Origin: JAJCYL01 sp965206015
GTDB lineage: Bacteria > Bacteroidota > Bacteroidia > Cytophagales > Cyclobacteriaceae
DNA length: 64,000 bases
Assembly: GCA_965206015.1 (NCBI GenBank)
Contig: CBDBIW010000016.1
Span: 620,001-684,000, forward strand
Direction of reading: 5' to 3'
Shown here in pieces: positions 1-11,757 of this stretch. The notes beneath the pieces are model-generated. The model was given only the letters and a program-made list of their open reading frames with translations. It was not told the origin of the DNA and did not search any database. A program made the translations under genes and the position numbers. Positions within the stretch are counted from its first letter, which is position 1; every line of letters begins with the position of its first letter.

Positions 1-2357
<2,357 letters not shown>

Positions 2358-2503
2358 TTTTACAATCAAGATTCTAAAGTGTCTGTTAACCCTACTTTCT
2401 CACTACATCATGTCAAAAGAGATTGTTAGCTGAAAGAACAAAGAGAAGAGGCGTACAAGTTGGTCGTTAATCTTTGCTCATCAATCTTTTATCTGACAAA
2501 AAA

Positions 2504-2527
2504 TCTTATGGTGGCTATTGCGAGGGT
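2504..2527 (+). pseudogene. rrf: 5S rRNA, only the 5' ~24 nt remain
   Basis: About 150 nt after the 23S 3' end comes 'ggtggctattgcgagggt', which matches the conserved start of Bacteroidota 5S rRNA (usually 'tggtggctattgcg' and onward). The match stops abruptly 4-5 nt before the left terminal repeat of an IS3-type remnant. The remaining ~90 nt of 5S are not found on the other side of that remnant. This copy therefore cannot give a functional 5S. A misassembly at the rRNA/IS junction is an alternative. Confidence 0.6.
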
Positions 2528-2593
2528 ATAATGCCCCCTAAAACAGGGCAGGTAGTTAAGCTATGATATTACTTAACTTTAATTACCTGAAAC

Positions 2594-2883
2594 ATGAAAA
2601 CAAGTCGAAGAAAATTCAGCTCCTCTTTCAAGGCAAAAGCTGCTATTGGAGTATTGAGAGAACGTGAGACAATCCAACAAATAGCAGCGCACTACGAGGT
2701 ACACCCTCTACCCAGGTCAGTTCGTGGAAACGTCAGTTTCTGGCAGGAGCCCAGGAGGCCTTTGGTGACCATGACGGAGATGAAAACAAACGTCTCAAGG
2801 TCGAGATGGACCAACGCTATAAGAAGATCGGCAAGCTGGAAATTGAAAAGGATTTCTTGAAAAAAAGTCTAGGCCAGGATTGA
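2594..2883 (+). pseudogene. IS3 orfA (HTH protein), frameshifted
   Basis: The N-terminal 'KFSSSFKAKAAIGVLRERET' and 'IQQIAAHYEVHP' are typical of the Tnp_8 helix-turn-helix of IS3 OrfA. Near 2710 the frame breaks. In the next frame it continues as 'TQVSSWKRQFLAGAQEAF' and ends 'EKDFLKKSLGQD', the usual OrfA leucine-zipper end. The stop at 2881-2883 overlaps a TTG start of orfB at 2880, the normal IS3 arrangement for programmed -1 frameshifting. Confidence 0.7.
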
Positions 2884-3122
2884 GTCTCCACACACGCAGA
2901 AAGATGATAGATTCTCAGAAACATGATTTGAGTGTGAGCGGTCAGTGTCGTTTGTTCAGCATTCACCGCTCAGGTCTTTATTACAAGCCCGGAGGTGAGA
3001 GCGGGCTCAACATGCACTTGATGAAGATCATGGACAGGGAGTTCTTTGATAAACCCTTCCATGGAGTCAGAGGTATGACCCGTCACCTCAGGCACCTGGG
3101 TTATAAAGTCAATCGAAACTGA
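2880..3122 (+). pseudogene. IS3 orfB transposase, N-terminal fragment
   Basis: 'LFSIHRSGLYYKP' and 'MDREFFDKPFHGVRGMTRHL' match the start of IS3 OrfB, which precedes the rve integrase core. The frame stops after about 80 codons at 'HLGYKVNRN', where an intact protein would continue for about 200 more residues including the DDE triad. About 95 nt of non-coding remnant follow to the right terminus. It is inactive. Confidence 0.7.
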
Positions 3123-3235
3123 AATATCAAGTGCCTGGAACACGGTCCTTTAAACAACCACAAAAAGCAGCTTGGAAATGCAAGAAAAACTATCCTCTAT
3201 CTGTCTTAATAATGGGGCATTAATCAAAACAAAAA

Positions 3236-4945
3236 ATGAAAAAACTTAGAAGCCAAAGTTGGTTTGGTAAACAAGGTAAAGACGGATTTATATATCGGGC
3301 GTGGATGAAAAATCAGGGATTTCCTGCGGATGAATTTCAAGGAAAACCGGTGATTGGCATTTGTAATACATGGTCTGAACTTACTCCGTGCAATGCCCAT
3401 TTCCGTGAATTGGCAGAATCTGTCAAGAGAGGGGTATGGGAAGCTGGTGGTTTTCCGTTGGAATTTCCTGTGATGTCGTTGGGGGAAACCCTAATCAAAC
3501 CGACGGCCATGCTTTATAGGAATCTGGCCAGCATGGACACAGAGGAAAGTATCAGAGCAAACCCCATTGACGGGGTTGTACTGATGGGAGGATGTGATAA
3601 GACAACTCCTTCAATTTTGATGGGAGCCTGTAGTGTTGATCTGCCATCTGTCTTTTTATCAGGTGGCCCGATGTTAAGTGGTAAATACAGGGGAAAAGAC
3701 ATTGGTACTTCTGATGTTTGGAGATTCACGGAAGCAGAAAGGAAAGGAGAAATCACACAGGAAGAGTTTTTTCAAGCAGAAACTTGTATGTGCAGGAGCA
3801 GAGGACATTGTGCCGTTATGGGGACCGCTTCAACTATGGCTTGCATGATTGAGTCATTAGGGATGTCTCTTTCGCAAAATGCTGCAATACCTGCTGCTGA
3901 TTCTAGAAGAAAATCAATGGCTCAACTTACTGGTAGGAGAATTGTTGAAATGGTGAAGGAAGACTTAACCATATCCCAAATACTAACAAGGGAGGCTTTT
4001 GAGAATTCAATAATGGTCAATGCTGCCATAGGAGGATCAACTAATTTTGTAATTCATCTATTGGCTATAGCAGCACGAATTGGTGTAGATCTGAATATTA
4101 CAGATTTCGACAAGTTATCAATAGATGTTCCGCTCTTAGCTAATTTGCAGCCTTCCGGAAAATATATGATGGAGGACTTTTATTATGCTGGTGGACTTCC
4201 ATCAATCATTAAAGAATTATTGCCCAAGCTTCACAAGAATTCTATCACTGTCACAGGAAAATCAGTCGAAGCAAATGTGACAGATTCTGAATGTTTTGAC
4301 AGGGAAGTAATAGGGTCGTTGGAAAAGCCATTTAAAGACGATTCAGGAATTGCAGTAGTCAAAGGCAACTTGTGTGAGAATGGTGCTATCATCAAACCCT
4401 CAGTTGCTTCAGCAGAATTGATGAAACACACTGGACAAGCAGTAGTGTTTGAGAATATAGAGGATTACAAGGAGAGAATAGATGACCCTGAATTAGAAGT
4501 AGATGAGACATGTATCCTTGTTCTAAAGAATGTTGGGCCTAAGGGCTATCCCGGAATGCCCGAAGTTGGCAATATGGGGCTGCCCAAGAAAGTGTTGGAC
4601 AAAGGTGTGAGTGACATGATACGTATTTCAGACGGCAGAATGAGCGGAACTGCATTTGGAACGGTATTCTTGCATGTCAGCCCCGAAGCTGCTGCCGGTG
4701 GTACGCTGGCTGTTGTTCAAAATGGAGATTTGATAGCGGTGGACGTTCCAAATCGTAAACTGGAATTGCTGGTTTCCGAGAAGGAGATTTCGCGTAGGAA
4801 AAAGCACTGGAAAGCTCCCGAATTAAATTTTAGCAGAGGTTATGCTAAGCTTTATATAGAACACGTAGAGCAGGCTCATGTTGGAGCAGATCTCGATTTC
4901 TTAAAAGGAAAATCCGGAAGTGTAGTTAAGAGAGATTCCCATTAG
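3236..4945 (+). CDS. IlvD/Edd family sugar-acid dehydratase (L-arabinonate dehydratase-like)
   Basis: This 569-residue protein belongs to the dihydroxy-acid/6-phosphogluconate dehydratase family. These enzymes remove water from sugar acids using a [2Fe-2S] cluster and Mg2+. The N-terminus 'WFGKQGKDGFIYRAWMKNQG', the 'CNTWSELTPCNAHF' motif near residue 45, 'GGCDKTTP' near 118 and 'CRSRGHCAVMGTAST' near 185 place it in the arabinonate/xylonate dehydratase branch rather than the branched-chain amino-acid IlvD branch. Length and C-terminus look complete. The ATG lies only 17 nt after the IS3 terminus, so its native upstream region has been replaced and its expression may be altered. It would feed 2-keto-3-deoxy sugar acids into central metabolism. 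The exact substrate is not determined by sequence alone. Confidence 0.85.
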   Translation: MKKLRSQSWFGKQGKDGFIYRAWMKNQGFPADEFQGKPVIGICNTWSELTPCNAHFRELAESVKRGVWEAGGFPLEFPVMSLGETLIKPTAMLYRNLASMDTEESIRANPIDGVVLMGGCDKTTPSILMGACSVDLPSVFLSGGPMLSGKYRGKDIGTSDVWRFTEAERKGEITQEEFFQAETCMCRSRGHCAVMGTASTMACMIESLGMSLSQNAAIPAADSRRKSMAQLTGRRIVEMVKEDLTISQILTREAFENSIMVNAAIGGSTNFVIHLLAIAARIGVDLNITDFDKLSIDVPLLANLQPSGKYMMEDFYYAGGLPSIIKELLPKLHKNSITVTGKSVEANVTDSECFDREVIGSLEKPFKDDSGIAVVKGNLCENGAIIKPSVASAELMKHTGQAVVFENIEDYKERIDDPELEVDETCILVLKNVGPKGYPGMPEVGNMGLPKKVLDKGVSDMIRISDGRMSGTAFGTVFLHVSPEAAAGGTLAVVQNGDLIAVDVPNRKLELLVSEKEISRRKKHWKAPELNFSRGYAKLYIEHVEQAHVGADLDFLKGKSGSVVKRDSH

Positions 4946-4973
4946 ATTAGAATTGAGTTAGAATAGGGCTTCC

Positions 4974-5150
4974 TCAAAAGCCCAACCCATTAAAAGCGGC
5001 GGATACAGAGAGATTGAGAACCACCAGAGCAGCAGCAATCCAAGTTTGGGAAGTTGATTTAAGCTTGGACTTGATTTGGTTAAGCGAGTATACCTGTTTA
5101 GCATTCCCAATTCTGCCTTCAACGGCATTTCTTTCAGCATACTTTTTTTT
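4974..5150 (-). pseudogene. IS5/IS1182-type transposase, C-terminal remnant
   Basis: Reading the minus strand in the frame ending at the TGA at 4974-4976 gives 'KKKYAERNAVEGRIGNAKQV', then 'TWIAAALVVLNLSVSA'. This is the characteristic end (ERNxxEGxxGxxK ... LVxNL) of DDE_Tnp_1 transposases of Bacteroidota IS5-like elements. Upstream in-frame sequence becomes unreliable beyond about 5160. 5151-5362 holds no recognisable gene. The longer open frame here is in the wrong phase. Confidence 0.6.
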
Positions 5151-5362
5151 TTGATTTGGCTTTCTGATAAGCAGAATGAGGTGTAGGTTTATCTTTGAAA
5201 GTTGCTGTGAGTCTTATTCGGTATAAAACACTTTTAGACACTAAAATGATACTTCTCAGACAATGATCGTACACCTTCATTCAGAGGAAATCAGTTATAA
5301 TTTACCAGTTTGCCGGGTCATCCTCTGGTGATTGCCTATCTTCAATTACAGGAGAGTTCTCC

Positions 5363-7138
5363 TTATAAAACCTGAAACTTGCTCTCCCTGAAATTAATTT
5401 TAAGGACGCCCAATATTAAATTGTATGCCAAAATAAATGTTTCTTTTTTGAAAAAATCAAAGGTGAGGGAGCTATAGTTACGGTTATATTGAATTGCCCG
5501 GACGTTACGAGTATTAAGCACATTCAATATTTGGAAAAAGACCACAGTTCTATTGCCAGAAAAGAAAGTAATCTTATTTACACAGAGATCCAAACGGAGA
5601 TAATCTTCGCAACGAAGGCTATTTTGTTCCCCAAAGACAGGCATTACTAATTGATTTTCGTCTAAAAGAGTACTTATGACAGGGGTATATAGAGAACCAT
5701 TGCGGTAAATGAAATTTGATCCAATTGAAATTCCTTTTGGAAGGTTGTAAGTGGCGTTCAGTCTTATGAAATTTGGAATGTGTGGATTTGGGTTAAAGTT
5801 ATTATCATTTCCGTCAAGCGTTTCATTTATTAAGGAAGAAAAAGAAAGACTGGCTGTCACTATTTCTTTAAAATAATGCTTGATCAAAAATTCCAGCCCG
5901 GTAATATTGGTGATCACTGAATTTTCAGTATTTTCCAGGTGGTTTCGAAAGACTGAAAAGTTAATTTCTGATTCTTTGGTTTTACGAGTTGCACTTATGG
6001 AATTTTGAGTACTTCGGATTGGCGGGTCATCAAAAAGATTAGTCTGAGGGGGGAGGAAACGGTTATAAAACCCATTCCCTATCTTTATATGATATTTTTT
6101 ATTAAGATCTATTCTTAAGTTAAGTTGTGCACTTGCATATCGGTCCTTTTTAGCAGTAGTAATTCCTTGTCTTCCTCCAGTGCCAACAGTCAAAAAATTG
6201 AATAACCTGATTTGAAAGTAGGCATAGTATTCAGGAATAACAGTTGTTAGGGCGGTGTCAAGCTCAATAACTGGTGCTTTGGGAAATTGGGCATATGATT
6301 TTTCCGGGATTAGTCCTTGTGCCATAAATCGCCGATTTTCGTAAGTAACACCCAATCCTGCTCTCCAGACATCAGTTAGATAGTTAGCGTTACCCGCCAG
6401 ATAGAGGTAGCGTCGACTCTCCTTTACATCGGTATTTTCGAAATCAAACTGATTTGCACCCTGGCTAAAACCAGAGTTCACTGCGTAAACAAACCTGCCC
6501 TTTTGATATTTGTAGTTGAAGATGTTGAAAGTTCTCCGATTGTTGAAGTCGGCGTTCGCACTATAAGAAGGGGTTTCGTTAAGAAAGTTATATTTTTCAT
6601 TAATTCCATATATGAGGAGTTTAATTTGTTCGTATCGTTTTAAGTTTGAGAAGATTTGAAGGCCCAAATCGCTTGAAATGAACCTATTAATATTATTGAA
6701 AGCGGAAGCATTGAAAAGCTTCCATAGAGGGTGTACCTGGTGGTTCGAAAATCCTTTTATTGAGATATTCTCACCCAGTTTGACCCCACCATTTACAGAA
6801 AGATTGGCGAGAGAAAGAGAAACCTCGAAATCATCTTCAACTTTAGGATCAGTAGCATAAGCAACTAGTCCTGATGTTACATTGCCATATTCAATAGGTG
6901 GATTCCCAGGAAATACCCGAATCTCGTTTGCGATACTGTTATCCAGGAGTCCTCTGCTACCTACATTGCCAATACCGGTGAATCTCGAATAATCGTATAA
7001 AGGAACATCATTGACATATAAACCACTGTGCAAAAAAGAGGTCCCCCTGAAATTAATCTCCGCAGATTCGTTGGTATTAGTTGAAGAAGGGAGCGAATTG
7101 ATAGAGAGTAATGGATCTGCTTGAGCGGCTGGATTTAC
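5363..7138 (-). pseudogene. TonB-dependent receptor B, plug and barrel, N-terminally lost
   Basis: From about 7135 downward the frame reads through an outer-membrane receptor plug ('INFRGTSFLHSGLYVNDVPL', then 'NEIRVFPGNPPIEYGNVTSG'), followed by about 450 residues of beta-barrel and a plausible last strand ('AYNLILGVLKINF'). The part before 'NPAAQADPLLSINSLPSSTN' (signal peptide, CarboxypepD-reg domain, TonB box) is missing. It is fused instead, out of frame, to barrel sequence of a second receptor. Substrate is unknown. The open frame of 556 codons has no proper start or secretion signal, so it should be non-functional. Confidence 0.65.
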
Positions 7139-8505
7139 GATTTATTTCTCCGCCAATCTTGATAACATCTTCTGATCTGGGGAAAAAAGTAAAGTCCTGT
7201 CTCAGTCTAAAATTTTGGATATTTCTGACCTCCTGGCTCTTGACCTGACTATGGGTAATTGATAGTTTGCTGTACAGTCTATTGGTAAACTGAGATTGCC
7301 ATTGAACGCTCTGGGAATTCCGAATTTGTTCATTCAACTGATTCGGTTGATCAGGGTCTTCTTCAAAAAACCTGAGTTTCCCCCAAGAGAAATAATTAGT
7401 AAACGACAGTTTATTTTTGTTATCAATTTTATAGGTAATCTTAGAGGTGACATCTTTGGCATTAGCAATGGGAAAATCCAAAGAGTCTGCTCCAAAAAGA
7501 TCTAAAAAGTGGTTTAAAAAAGGTAGAGCGCAGGGAGGTTAAAAGTGAAAGTTTATCTTTTACAAGAGGCCCGTCAAGCAATGACTTAGCATGATAGATG
7601 TCGTATGAGAATAAATCATTTCCCCATTTTTCGAAATTTCCATTACGTAAGGAAAAATTCGAAACCGCAGATAGTGCCTGTCCGTAACTTGCCGGGTAAC
7701 CCCCACTTAAGAATTCGATATCTTCAATTACGTCTGTATTAAACAAAGATCTGCTGAATTGATAGGGAGAAACAACCATGGCATTATCCATCAAATAAAC
7801 AGTTTCGTAGCCACTGCCACCCCGAACTGACAGCGGACTTGAGCTAAATCGACCACCAAATCGTGTCGCACCTGGCAAAATAGAGAGCGACGCCACAGGA
7901 TCTTCAATACCACCATGTGTAAGATCTACTTCTTTACGGGTCAGAGTTAAGTTGCCAGCCTTGGAGATATTACTCAGGCGGTCGGCCGTAACTATAGCCT
8001 GGTCAAGATTAATATTGGCCTCTTTAAGCGTAATTTCAATAGTAGTACCAGTACTATCAAGGACTATTTGACCAGTGTGGGGCTTGTAACCGAGAAAGGT
8101 AACGTGAATTTGATAGGGTGCCAGGGGTATTTTGGAAAGTTCAAACTTTCCGGCGTTATCGGTAACTACTGTAAAGTTTTCTAATCCGTTAATAAGCATT
8201 ACATGAGCACCCGGGAGCCTCTCGTTATTTTCATCCCTTACTGTTCCACTTATTTCAATATAAGTTTGCCCACGGCATAAAAAAGGAATACAATACAAAA
8301 TAAGGAACAATCCCAACCAATATGGAGTTCTCTTAAAAGGAAACCCGAGCCTGTTTTTACTATTGATCATATCCCTAGCGGAACGGTCACCCGGGTCGTT
8401 ATTATACCTTTGAATCTTTGATGACTCTAAGAAATTACAGGCCTCCTCAGACAAAAGATCATCAAATAAAATGTTAGTCAGGTCAATTTTTTTATTATCA
8501 TGCAT
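7130..8505 (-). pseudogene. TonB-dependent receptor A, signal peptide, plug and partial barrel, frameshifted
   Basis: The ATG at 8505 gives a 45-residue cytosolic-looking extension and then a signal segment ('LGLFLILYCIPFLCRGQ'). Next comes a CarboxypepD-reg-like domain ('ISGTVRDENNERLPGAHV', 'KFELSKIPLAPYQIHVTFLG') and a plug ('YLMDNAMVVSPYQFSRSLF', 'DIEFLSGGYPASYGQALSAV'). The second ATG, 'MINSKNRLGF', is the more likely native start. A frameshift at an A6 run (7516-7521) moves the reading frame to 'LDLFGADSLDFPIANAKDV'. The barrel then stops near 7140, where it joins a different receptor. The start lies 8 nt after the end of the TPR remnant, so the two were probably co-transcribed. Confidence 0.65.
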
Positions 8506-8512
8506 TTCGGGA

Positions 8513-9501
8513 TCATTTTTCAGATTCGATAATAATTTCGATCAAGGCCAGCCAGCTGGTCTTTTCCGGGAAGATTTCCTTTCTTCTTTTTAGCCAGTCT
8601 TTTATTTGTGGGTGTCTGTTAAATACTTCCTCACTGTAGTGATAGGCCAAATCCCTGTCCTCTGTTCTAATGGCATGATTGATTAATAACTTGTATTATT
8701 TCTTCAGGTGGACTGAAACCTTGTTCCAAACCTTGTAACGACAGCTCTCGAATGGCCATTTCGTTTCCAGATTTATAGTAGGCTGCAATAGCAGTTCGAT
8801 AGTAATAAGGAATATGATAGCCCTCGTCGATGGCCATTTGAGCATATTGACCAGCCTGTACAATATTGTCAAGTCTTTGTCTGTAGAGGGGAATAATTAG
8901 CCTGAAGGCATCTCTACGAACCCATGAGGGGGCATAAGGGTTGAGGTCATACTTAGATCTTCAATTCCAGTGATAAAATGAGTTCACTTTCTACTACTTC
9001 ACCGCCTCCGAAGAGTTTGGGGGTATAATAATCATAGGTGCCTAAGGCCAAATGTGCCCTGGGGTTTTCGGGACCCATGCTGATGGCCTTCTCTGCAAGT
9101 GCACCAACCTTTGGTGCTTTGAACGGTAATAGCATTTTACCAATAAAAGCCAGCTCCAGGGCTTTTAGCATGGACAGGAGGGCATAATGTTCAGAAGTTT
9201 TGGATTTTACTGATTCCAGTTGATCAATGCCTTTCTCGATGAGTGTTTCCTGAAGGCTTTCGTCTCCTGTGGTTACAGCGAAACGATAATAGGCAAAAGC
9301 AGTCCAATAGTCTATCAGGTTACTATTTGATTGAGAATCAAGGTCTTCTAGTGATTTGATAATTTCGTTGAATTCTTGTGGATCACCTGATGTCGCAAGG
9401 TTCATGGAAGCTGCCTCTATTTTAGCCTCAATGCTGTCAAGTGTTTGAACCTGTAATCCGGGAGATGCGAAAATTACCAGTGATGGCAGTACGATTTGCA
9501 T
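8513..9501 (-). pseudogene. exported TPR-like protein, multiply frameshifted
   Basis: The first frame (9501 to 8953) encodes a hydrophobic leader and helical repeats ending 'GTYDYYTPKLFGGGEVVESE', typical of tetratricopeptide proteins. Near 8950 the coding signal moves to another frame: 'YAPSWVRRDAFRLIIPLYRQ', then 'AIDEGYHIPYYYRTAIAAYY'. Near 8690 it shifts again to 'RDLAYHYSEEVFNRHP', ending in 'ALIEIIIESEK' with a stop at 8513-8515. Two frameshifts make it a likely pseudogene unless they are sequencing errors. Precise function is unknown. Confidence 0.55.
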
Positions 9502-9518
9502 AGGGAAGATTTTTCAGT

Positions 9519-9851
9519 TTAAGGAAACGGATGAGGTAAGCTGGTGAATAAAGAAGGAAATCTGTCAAAATCAGGATGCCCCAAAAAAGGAAAATCATGA
9601 TGACTGGTGAGAGGACTCATGTCAGGTGCAATTACTCTGACTACTTTCATTCCTATTTGATCTACATCTGAAGTTGTAAGCTCGCAATAGGCAATATTAT
9701 TTACTAAATCAGATGTTTCCAATATTTCGGATAGTGATGAATGGGTACTACCCTGAAATATCGCAGCGTCGTTTTTTGCAGAAAGTGCAGATTTGATAAC
9801 GGGAACCCTCGCATTCGTGGATAAATCAAGATGAGTGTCTGCAATGAACAT
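9519..9851 (-). pseudogene. YcaO-like cyclodehydratase C-terminal remnant, possibly fused to a dipeptidase start
   Basis: The 110-residue frame ends with features of azoline-forming YcaO enzymes: 'CELTTSDVDQIGMKVVRV', 'IAPDMSPL', 'FPFLGHPDFDRFP', and a terminal PHPFP that fits the diagnostic C-terminal PxPxP motif of RiPP cyclodehydratases. An intact YcaO has about 400 residues, so the ATP-binding part is missing. The first 14 residues, 'MFIADTHLDLSTNA', instead look like the start of an M19 membrane dipeptidase, a common neighbour of the upstream D-amino-acid gene. The ATG at 9851 lies just after that gene's stop codon. The simplest reading is a deletion that joined a dipeptidase start to a YcaO tail. 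Confidence 0.5.
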
Positions 9852-9852
9852 A

Positions 9853-10971
9853 TCAAATAGTTATTGATCTATCTCGGGCAATTACCTTCCAGGTGTCATT
9901 CACATGATTATTCCTTATTATGCTGGCTTCAGCATATAAAGCTGTTGTGGGGCAAACGTGTATTGGGACTCCATAAAATGTGTCACCCACATTGAATTTA
10001 CGGTTGTCACTAACATCCAGCACAAGGTGCTCTTCACTATGTCCAATTTGAGGTGCATTTTCCAGGTTCAAGAAGTGTACCCTTGGAAATGGATTTTCGG
10101 ATGCTATCGCTTTATGACCCAGATCCAGACATATTCGATTGTCACCAACTTTGGATATTATTCTGGTTAATACAAGGGCAGCAAAATCGAAATCAAGATC
10201 CGGAAGAAGAGTGTCGTAGCCCCAGTCCCACAGTAGGCACGTTCCAGGACTGCAAATTGCATATTCTTGTCTTAAAGCATGGCAGGGAAATGTCGGCGTA
10301 CCTCCTGCAATAATGGGTAATTCTTCACCGTCAAACTCCTTGATTTGCTTTCGGATCATTTCTGCTCTTTCAAACGCTTTGTCACATATTGCCTTCCTTT
10401 CTTGAAAGTCACTGTTTCTAATATGCCCGTCATAAGCATGTAATCCGACCATTCCAATCCCGGGCAATGACTTACTATATTTATAGAGGTCCAAAGCCAA
10501 TTCGGGTCCAATGCCAGTTCGATGATTGCCTGTATCAACGTCTATATAAACGTTTAAAGATTTATTCCCTTCTGAGAATTTGATTGAAATGTCAGAGGCA
10601 ATCTTGTTATTATCGATAAGTGCACCAAATTGGACATTGGGAAATTTTACAACCAATTGGAAAAGCCTGTTAATTTTTGGACCCACCGGTTGATAGGCGA
10701 GAAGAACATCACTGGCACCAGCTTCGCACAACATTTCTGCCTCAGATATTGTTGCACACTTAAACTTATTAATGCCCGCCTCCAACTGCATTCGGGCAAC
10801 TTCGGCCATCTTGTAGGTTTTCACATGGGGACGCAGCTTATCAGTACTCCCAGCGATTTGTATCATCCGCTCTATATTCTTGGAGACTCTATCAGGGTAA
10901 ACTAAAAGAGCGGGGCTATCAATGTCCTCAATGTTGTCAATCTCAAACCAACCGTTGCCGGAGCTTGCCAT
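9853..10971 (-). CDS. PLP-dependent D-serine dehydratase / D-threonine aldolase family enzyme
   Basis: This 372-residue fold-III PLP enzyme has an alanine-racemase-like N-terminal barrel and a C-terminal metal-binding domain. The catalytic lysine is likely K51 in 'LRPHVKTYKMAEVA'. The metal site reads 'GVPIHVCPTTAL' (H338, C340). In characterised relatives an HxC pair binds Zn2+ in D-serine dehydratases, while D-threonine aldolases carry HxD, so D-serine dehydratase is the better guess. It is preceded, 1 nt away, by a RidA gene. RidA hydrolyses the 2-aminoacrylate that a serine dehydratase releases. A GntP-type permease remnant, the family of the D-serine permease DsdX, lies just before that. 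Start and length fit the family. Confidence 0.8.
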   Translation of the reverse strand: MASSGNGWFEIDNIEDIDSPALLVYPDRVSKNIERMIQIAGSTDKLRPHVKTYKMAEVARMQLEAGINKFKCATISEAEMLCEAGASDVLLAYQPVGPKINRLFQLVVKFPNVQFGALIDNNKIASDISIKFSEGNKSLNVYIDVDTGNHRTGIGPELALDLYKYSKSLPGIGMVGLHAYDGHIRNSDFQERKAICDKAFERAEMIRKQIKEFDGEELPIIAGGTPTFPCHALRQEYAICSPGTCLLWDWGYDTLLPDLDFDFAALVLTRIISKVGDNRICLDLGHKAIASENPFPRVHFLNLENAPQIGHSEEHLVLDVSDNRKFNVGDTFYGVPIHVCPTTALYAEASIIRNNHVNDTWKVIARDRSITI

Positions 10972-10972
10972 A

Positions 10973-11443
10973 TTACTTTAGCTGAAAAACAGCTTCAATT
11001 TCTACCGGAATGTTATCTGGCAATGAACCCATGCCAACAGCACTTCTCACTCCAATACCTCGTTTCTCACCAAATACTTCTGCCAGAAGTTCACTACAGC
11101 CATTGACCACATATGGATGTTTTTCAAAGGCAGGGGGGCAATTGACCATTCCAAATACCTTCACCACTCGTTTTATCTTATTCAGGCTGCCAAGATTTGC
11201 AATGAGAGTGGCTAGGATGGCCAGTCCTGTTAGTCTAGCTGCTGATTTGGCTTCATCTACAGTCATATCAGTTTCCACAATTCCCTGAATAAACTTCCCT
11301 TCGGAAACCAGTGGACCATGCCCGGAAACGTAAATTAAGTGATTGACCTTCAAGAATGGCCTGTAAACCCCAAGTGGTTTGGGAGGAGGTGGCAATACAA
11401 GTCCTAGTTCTTGTAATTTCTTATCTGGATTTAGTTTACTCAT
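10973..11443 (-). CDS. RidA family enamine/imine deaminase
   Basis: This 156-residue member of the YjgF/YER057c/UK114 family hydrolyses reactive enamines and imines such as 2-aminoacrylate in the cytosol. Visible signatures are 'FLKVNHLIYVSGHGPLVSEG', the helix 'AKSAARLTGLAILATLIANL', and 'VRSAVGMGSLPDNIPVEIEA' with the substrate-contacting arginine of the RxxV segment. It is slightly longer than the ~128-residue core because of an N-terminal extension, as in the RidA subgroup found beside D-amino-acid genes. It is translationally close to the downstream PLP enzyme (1-nt gap). It is probably the detoxifying partner of that dehydratase. Confidence 0.88.
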   Translation of the reverse strand: MSKLNPDKKLQELGLVLPPPPKPLGVYRPFLKVNHLIYVSGHGPLVSEGKFIQGIVETDMTVDEAKSAARLTGLAILATLIANLGSLNKIKRVVKVFGMVNCPPAFEKHPYVVNGCSELLAEVFGEKRGIGVRSAVGMGSLPDNIPVEIEAVFQLK

Positions 11444-11459
11444 AGGTTAGTATCTTTAT

Positions 11460-11746
11460 TTATACAAAAATGCTCAAGATCAAGGTGCCCAACAAACCGA
11501 GAGCGGCTTACCTTGTTTAAGACCTAGCGTATATGTGGCAGCCAATACAGTTATTAGTATCGCTATTGCAGGATCGCCAATAAATCCAAGGATTGCTGCT
11601 GCTGATTGGTCCGGAACAGCTAATTTGAGAATGGAAGTAAATGCTAAAAGGATCACTGGAAGTAGTGCTGTAAAAATACTTTTGTCGCCACTTTTATTTT
11701 CAAATTGTGCAGTAGCAATTCTTAGATTTCTATTGTCTTCTCCCAA
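11460..11746 (-). pseudogene. GntP/DsdX-type permease remnant
   Basis: The 88-codon frame contains 'IFTALLPVILLAFTSILKLA' and 'FIGDPAIAILITVLAATYTLG', a transmembrane pair typical of the gluconate:H+ symporter (GntP) family. After 'GKPL' the frame is lost. In another frame a short tail 'LLGTLILSIFV' with a stop at 11460-11462 looks like the permease C-terminus, so a large internal deletion with a frameshift is likely. Full GntP proteins have about 440 residues and 12 or more helices. Its place next to RidA and the D-serine-dehydratase-like gene suggests it once imported D-serine or a related D-amino acid. Confidence 0.6.
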
Positions 11747-11757
11747 GATTTGGAAGA

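Larger units (their letters stand above)
2532..3219 (+). mobile_element. IS3-family element, internally deleted remnant
   Basis: The element is bounded by inverted termini: TGCCCC at 2532 and GGGGCA ending at 3219. The left end 'tgccccctaaaacagg' resembles the terminus of the second IS3 remnant near 41877 ('tgacccccctaaaatagg' on the minus strand). It contains a frameshifted orfA and the first ~80 codons of orfB. At ~690 bp it is about half the usual 1.2-1.4 kb, so most of orfB (the DDE catalytic part) is deleted. No convincing target-site duplication flanks it. Confidence 0.75.
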
